From assembly GCA_016177705.1 (NCBI GenBank), contig JACOUT010000003.1:310001-374000 (forward strand): 64,000 bases of DNA, read 5' to 3'. The position numbers and the translations under genes were made by a program. Position 1 is the stretch's first letter; each line of letters starts with the position of its first letter. The stretch is from Deltaproteobacteria bacterium (lineage in GTDB: Bacteria; Myxococcota; UBA727; VGSZ01). The notes under the pieces were generated by a model. It saw nothing but the letters and a program-made list of their open reading frames with translations, did no database searches and was not told the DNA's origin. Positions 62,751 through 64,000 of this stretch are shown here, piece after piece.

Positions 62751-63638
62751 TCAGGCGCCCAACAGCCGACGCAGCGTGGCGCGCCCCTGCTTGGCGTACG
62801 CGAGCGGGTTCGCCACCTTGGGATCCTGCTCCGCCTCGACGACGAGCCACCCCTGGTAGCCGCTCCTGTTGATCTCGCCGAGGATGCTGGCGAAGTCGAC
62901 GTCGCCGTCGCCCGGTGCGGTGAACACCCCCGCGCGCACCGCGCGCTCGAAGCTCCAGCCCTCGGCGCGCGCCTGCCGCGCCACCGCGAAGCGCACGTCC
63001 TTGGTGTGCACGTGGGTGACGCGCGCGCCGTGCGTTCCGAGCGTGATCATCGGGTCATCGCCCGCGAAGGCGAGGTGCCCGGTGTCGAGCAAGAGGCCGA
63101 GGTCGCGCGTATCCGCCATCAGCGCGTCGACGTCGGCCGCGGTCTGCACCACCGTGCCCATGTGCGGGTGATAGGCGGTCTTCATGCCGCGCGCCGCCGC
63201 GCGCTGTGCCAGGCGGTCGAGGCCCTCGCAGAGCGCGCGCCAGGCGCTGTCGTCGAGCTGGCCGCGCTGGTCGCCCTTGCCGAGCGGCTTGCTGCCGTCG
63301 CCGTGGATGGCGCCGGTGCACTCGGCGAGGATGATCACCGAGGCGCCCGCGCTCTGCAGCCGATCGGCGTGGCGATCGAAGGCCACAAGCTCCTCGGCCC
63401 AGGGCCGGCTCGCCAGGTGCGTGCTGTGCCACGCGCCGGCGAGCGAGAGGCCGCGGGGATCGAGCAGCATTCGAATGGCAGCACCGCTCTCGGGGAAGCG
63501 GTGGCCAAGCTCGGTACCGGAGAAGCCCGCCTCGACCATCTCGTCGAGCGCGCGCTCGAGCGGGGTGTCGGCGCCGAGGTCCTTGAAGTCGTCGTTGATC
63601 CAGTTGATCGGCTGCGCGGCGATGCGGAAGCGGCTCAT
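62751..63638 (-). CDS. iolE: Myo-inosose-2 dehydratase (IolE)
   Basis: ATG at 63638 follows GGGAG and gives 295 residues. It has a TIM-barrel sugar-phosphate-isomerase fold with IAAQPINWINDDF, TAYHPHMGTVVQT, GLLLDTGHLAFAGDD, HTKDVR and LVVEAEQDP at the metal site. IolE converts 2-keto-myo-inositol to 3D-trihydroxycyclohexane-dione. Its neighbour upstream is IolD, which acts on that product. The start of iolE lies 18 bp after the iolD stop. Confidence 0.93.
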   Translation of the reverse strand: MSRFRIAAQPINWINDDFKDLGADTPLERALDEMVEAGFSGTELGHRFPESGAAIRMLLDPRGLSLAGAWHSTHLASRPWAEELVAFDRHADRLQSAGASVIILAECTGAIHGDGSKPLGKGDQRGQLDDSAWRALCEGLDRLAQRAAARGMKTAYHPHMGTVVQTAADVDALMADTRDLGLLLDTGHLAFAGDDPMITLGTHGARVTHVHTKDVRFAVARQARAEGWSFERAVRAGVFTAPGDGDVDFASILGEINRSGYQGWLVVEAEQDPKVANPLAYAKQGRATLRRLLGA

Positions 63639-63655
63639 GAGGGGGCTCCCAGGGA

Positions 63656-64000
63656 TCAGTAGTAGAAGCGGCGCTTGCCGAGCGCACTCAGGTACTCGGC
63701 GCGGGCGCGTTTGGCATCGGGCTGTTCGCTGACCTCGGCGATGGGCACGTCCCACCACGAGCTGCCCGGCAGCCTCGAGGGTTCCTGCAGCGGCACGTAG
63801 AGGAAGCAGCTCGTCGCCTCACGCTTGGCGGCGTCGAGCGCATGCTCGAGCTCGGCGCGCGTGGTGGCGGTGAAAGTGACCGTGCCGAGGCTCGCCGCGA
63901 TTTTCGCGAAGTCCACCGCCACCGGCTCGCCGACCAGGCCGCCGTCGGCGCGCGTGCGGAATTCGTTGCCGAAGGAGCGGCCGCCGCAGCCCCGCTGTAG
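63656..64000 (-). CDS. iolD: IolD, 3D-(3,5/4)-trihydroxycyclohexane-1,2-dione hydrolase, C-terminal part
   Basis: 115 codons on the minus strand with no start inside the window. The visible end has LQRGCGGRSFGNEFRT, EPVAVDFAKIAASLG and GSSWWDVPIAEVSE, matching the C-terminus of the ThDP-dependent IolD family. It hydrolyses the ring of the dione to 5-deoxy-glucuronic acid in inositol catabolism. The ThDP and catalytic domains lie beyond 64000. iolE follows at once. Confidence 0.85.
   Translation of the reverse strand, partial: LQRGCGGRSFGNEFRTRADGGLVGEPVAVDFAKIAASLGTVTFTATTRAELEHALDAAKREATSCFLYVPLQEPSRLPGSSWWDVPIAEVSEQPDAKRARAEYLSALGKRRFYY

Overview
The window is very GC-rich, densely coded DNA that looks like a chromosome segment of a myxobacterium-like organism (Myxococcota; inference). 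The signs are a MYXO-CTERM-type sorting tail (gene 6741-8156), three Hanks-type Ser/Thr kinases, many Cys-rich lipoproteins, long Gly-Glu linkers (GEGEGE) in lipoproteins, and an ATP synthase operon with paired b' and b subunits. No rRNA, tRNA, CRISPR array or classical IS transposase was seen.

Layout. 1-13.3 kb is mostly envelope and secretion: a truncated kinase, two tandem membrane-anchored Cys-rich proteins, a secreted lipase coupled to a YkgJ-type protein, a VIT/VWA surface protein with its own sortase, a VapBC pair with a palindromic operator, a MYXO-CTERM protein, an ECF sigma factor with a FecR-like partner, and several lipoproteins. 13.5-23.7 kb holds a zinc-ribbon-like membrane protein, oligoribonuclease, an outer-membrane barrel, two full-length kinases and companion lipoproteins. 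23.8-31.5 kb carries atpF', atpF, a beta-helix lipoprotein, atpH, atpA and atpG, then a CPA2-type antiporter; beta, epsilon, a and c are not here. 31.5-43.7 kb has outer-membrane and periplasmic proteins, an amino-acid-type substrate-binding lipoprotein, a lipoprotein hydrolase, an orphan ExbB/TolQ channel, an M23 peptidase, small lipoproteins and a HEAT-repeat protein with an occluded ribosome binding site. 43.7-46.6 kb is a translationally coupled NAD-salvage operon (pncB-pncA) led by a membrane protein. 46.7-51.8 kb encodes a four-repeat giant lipoprotein and a beta-helix lipoprotein. 52-57.5 kb has an orphan TolQ, ribosomal protein S4 of the zinc-free type, a C-terminal-heme lipoprotein and a HAD phosphatase. 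57.6-59.7 kb is a promoter-led pair of unknown genes and an ASH-domain lipoprotein. 59.8-60.9 kb contains two copies of a 161-bp element with 26-bp terminal inverted repeats flanking an acetyltransferase gene. 60.9-64 kb is an inositol-catabolism operon (iolD-iolE-transaldolase-IMPase), cut at the window edge.

How the genes work together. The best-supported functional units are the sortase and its VIT/VWA substrate, VapB/VapC, sigma/FecR, F1 alpha/gamma/delta with b/b', PncB/PncA and the iol operon; most are joined by 4-bp ATGA overlaps. The most unusual items are the 161-bp inverted-repeat element, the ATP synthase operon interrupted by a lipoprotein gene, the hairpin that pairs with the Shine-Dalgarno sequence of the HEAT-repeat gene, and the repeated use of a (GAGGGN)n-type DNA linker in six exported proteins. 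Function of many lipoproteins is not known and none is invented here.
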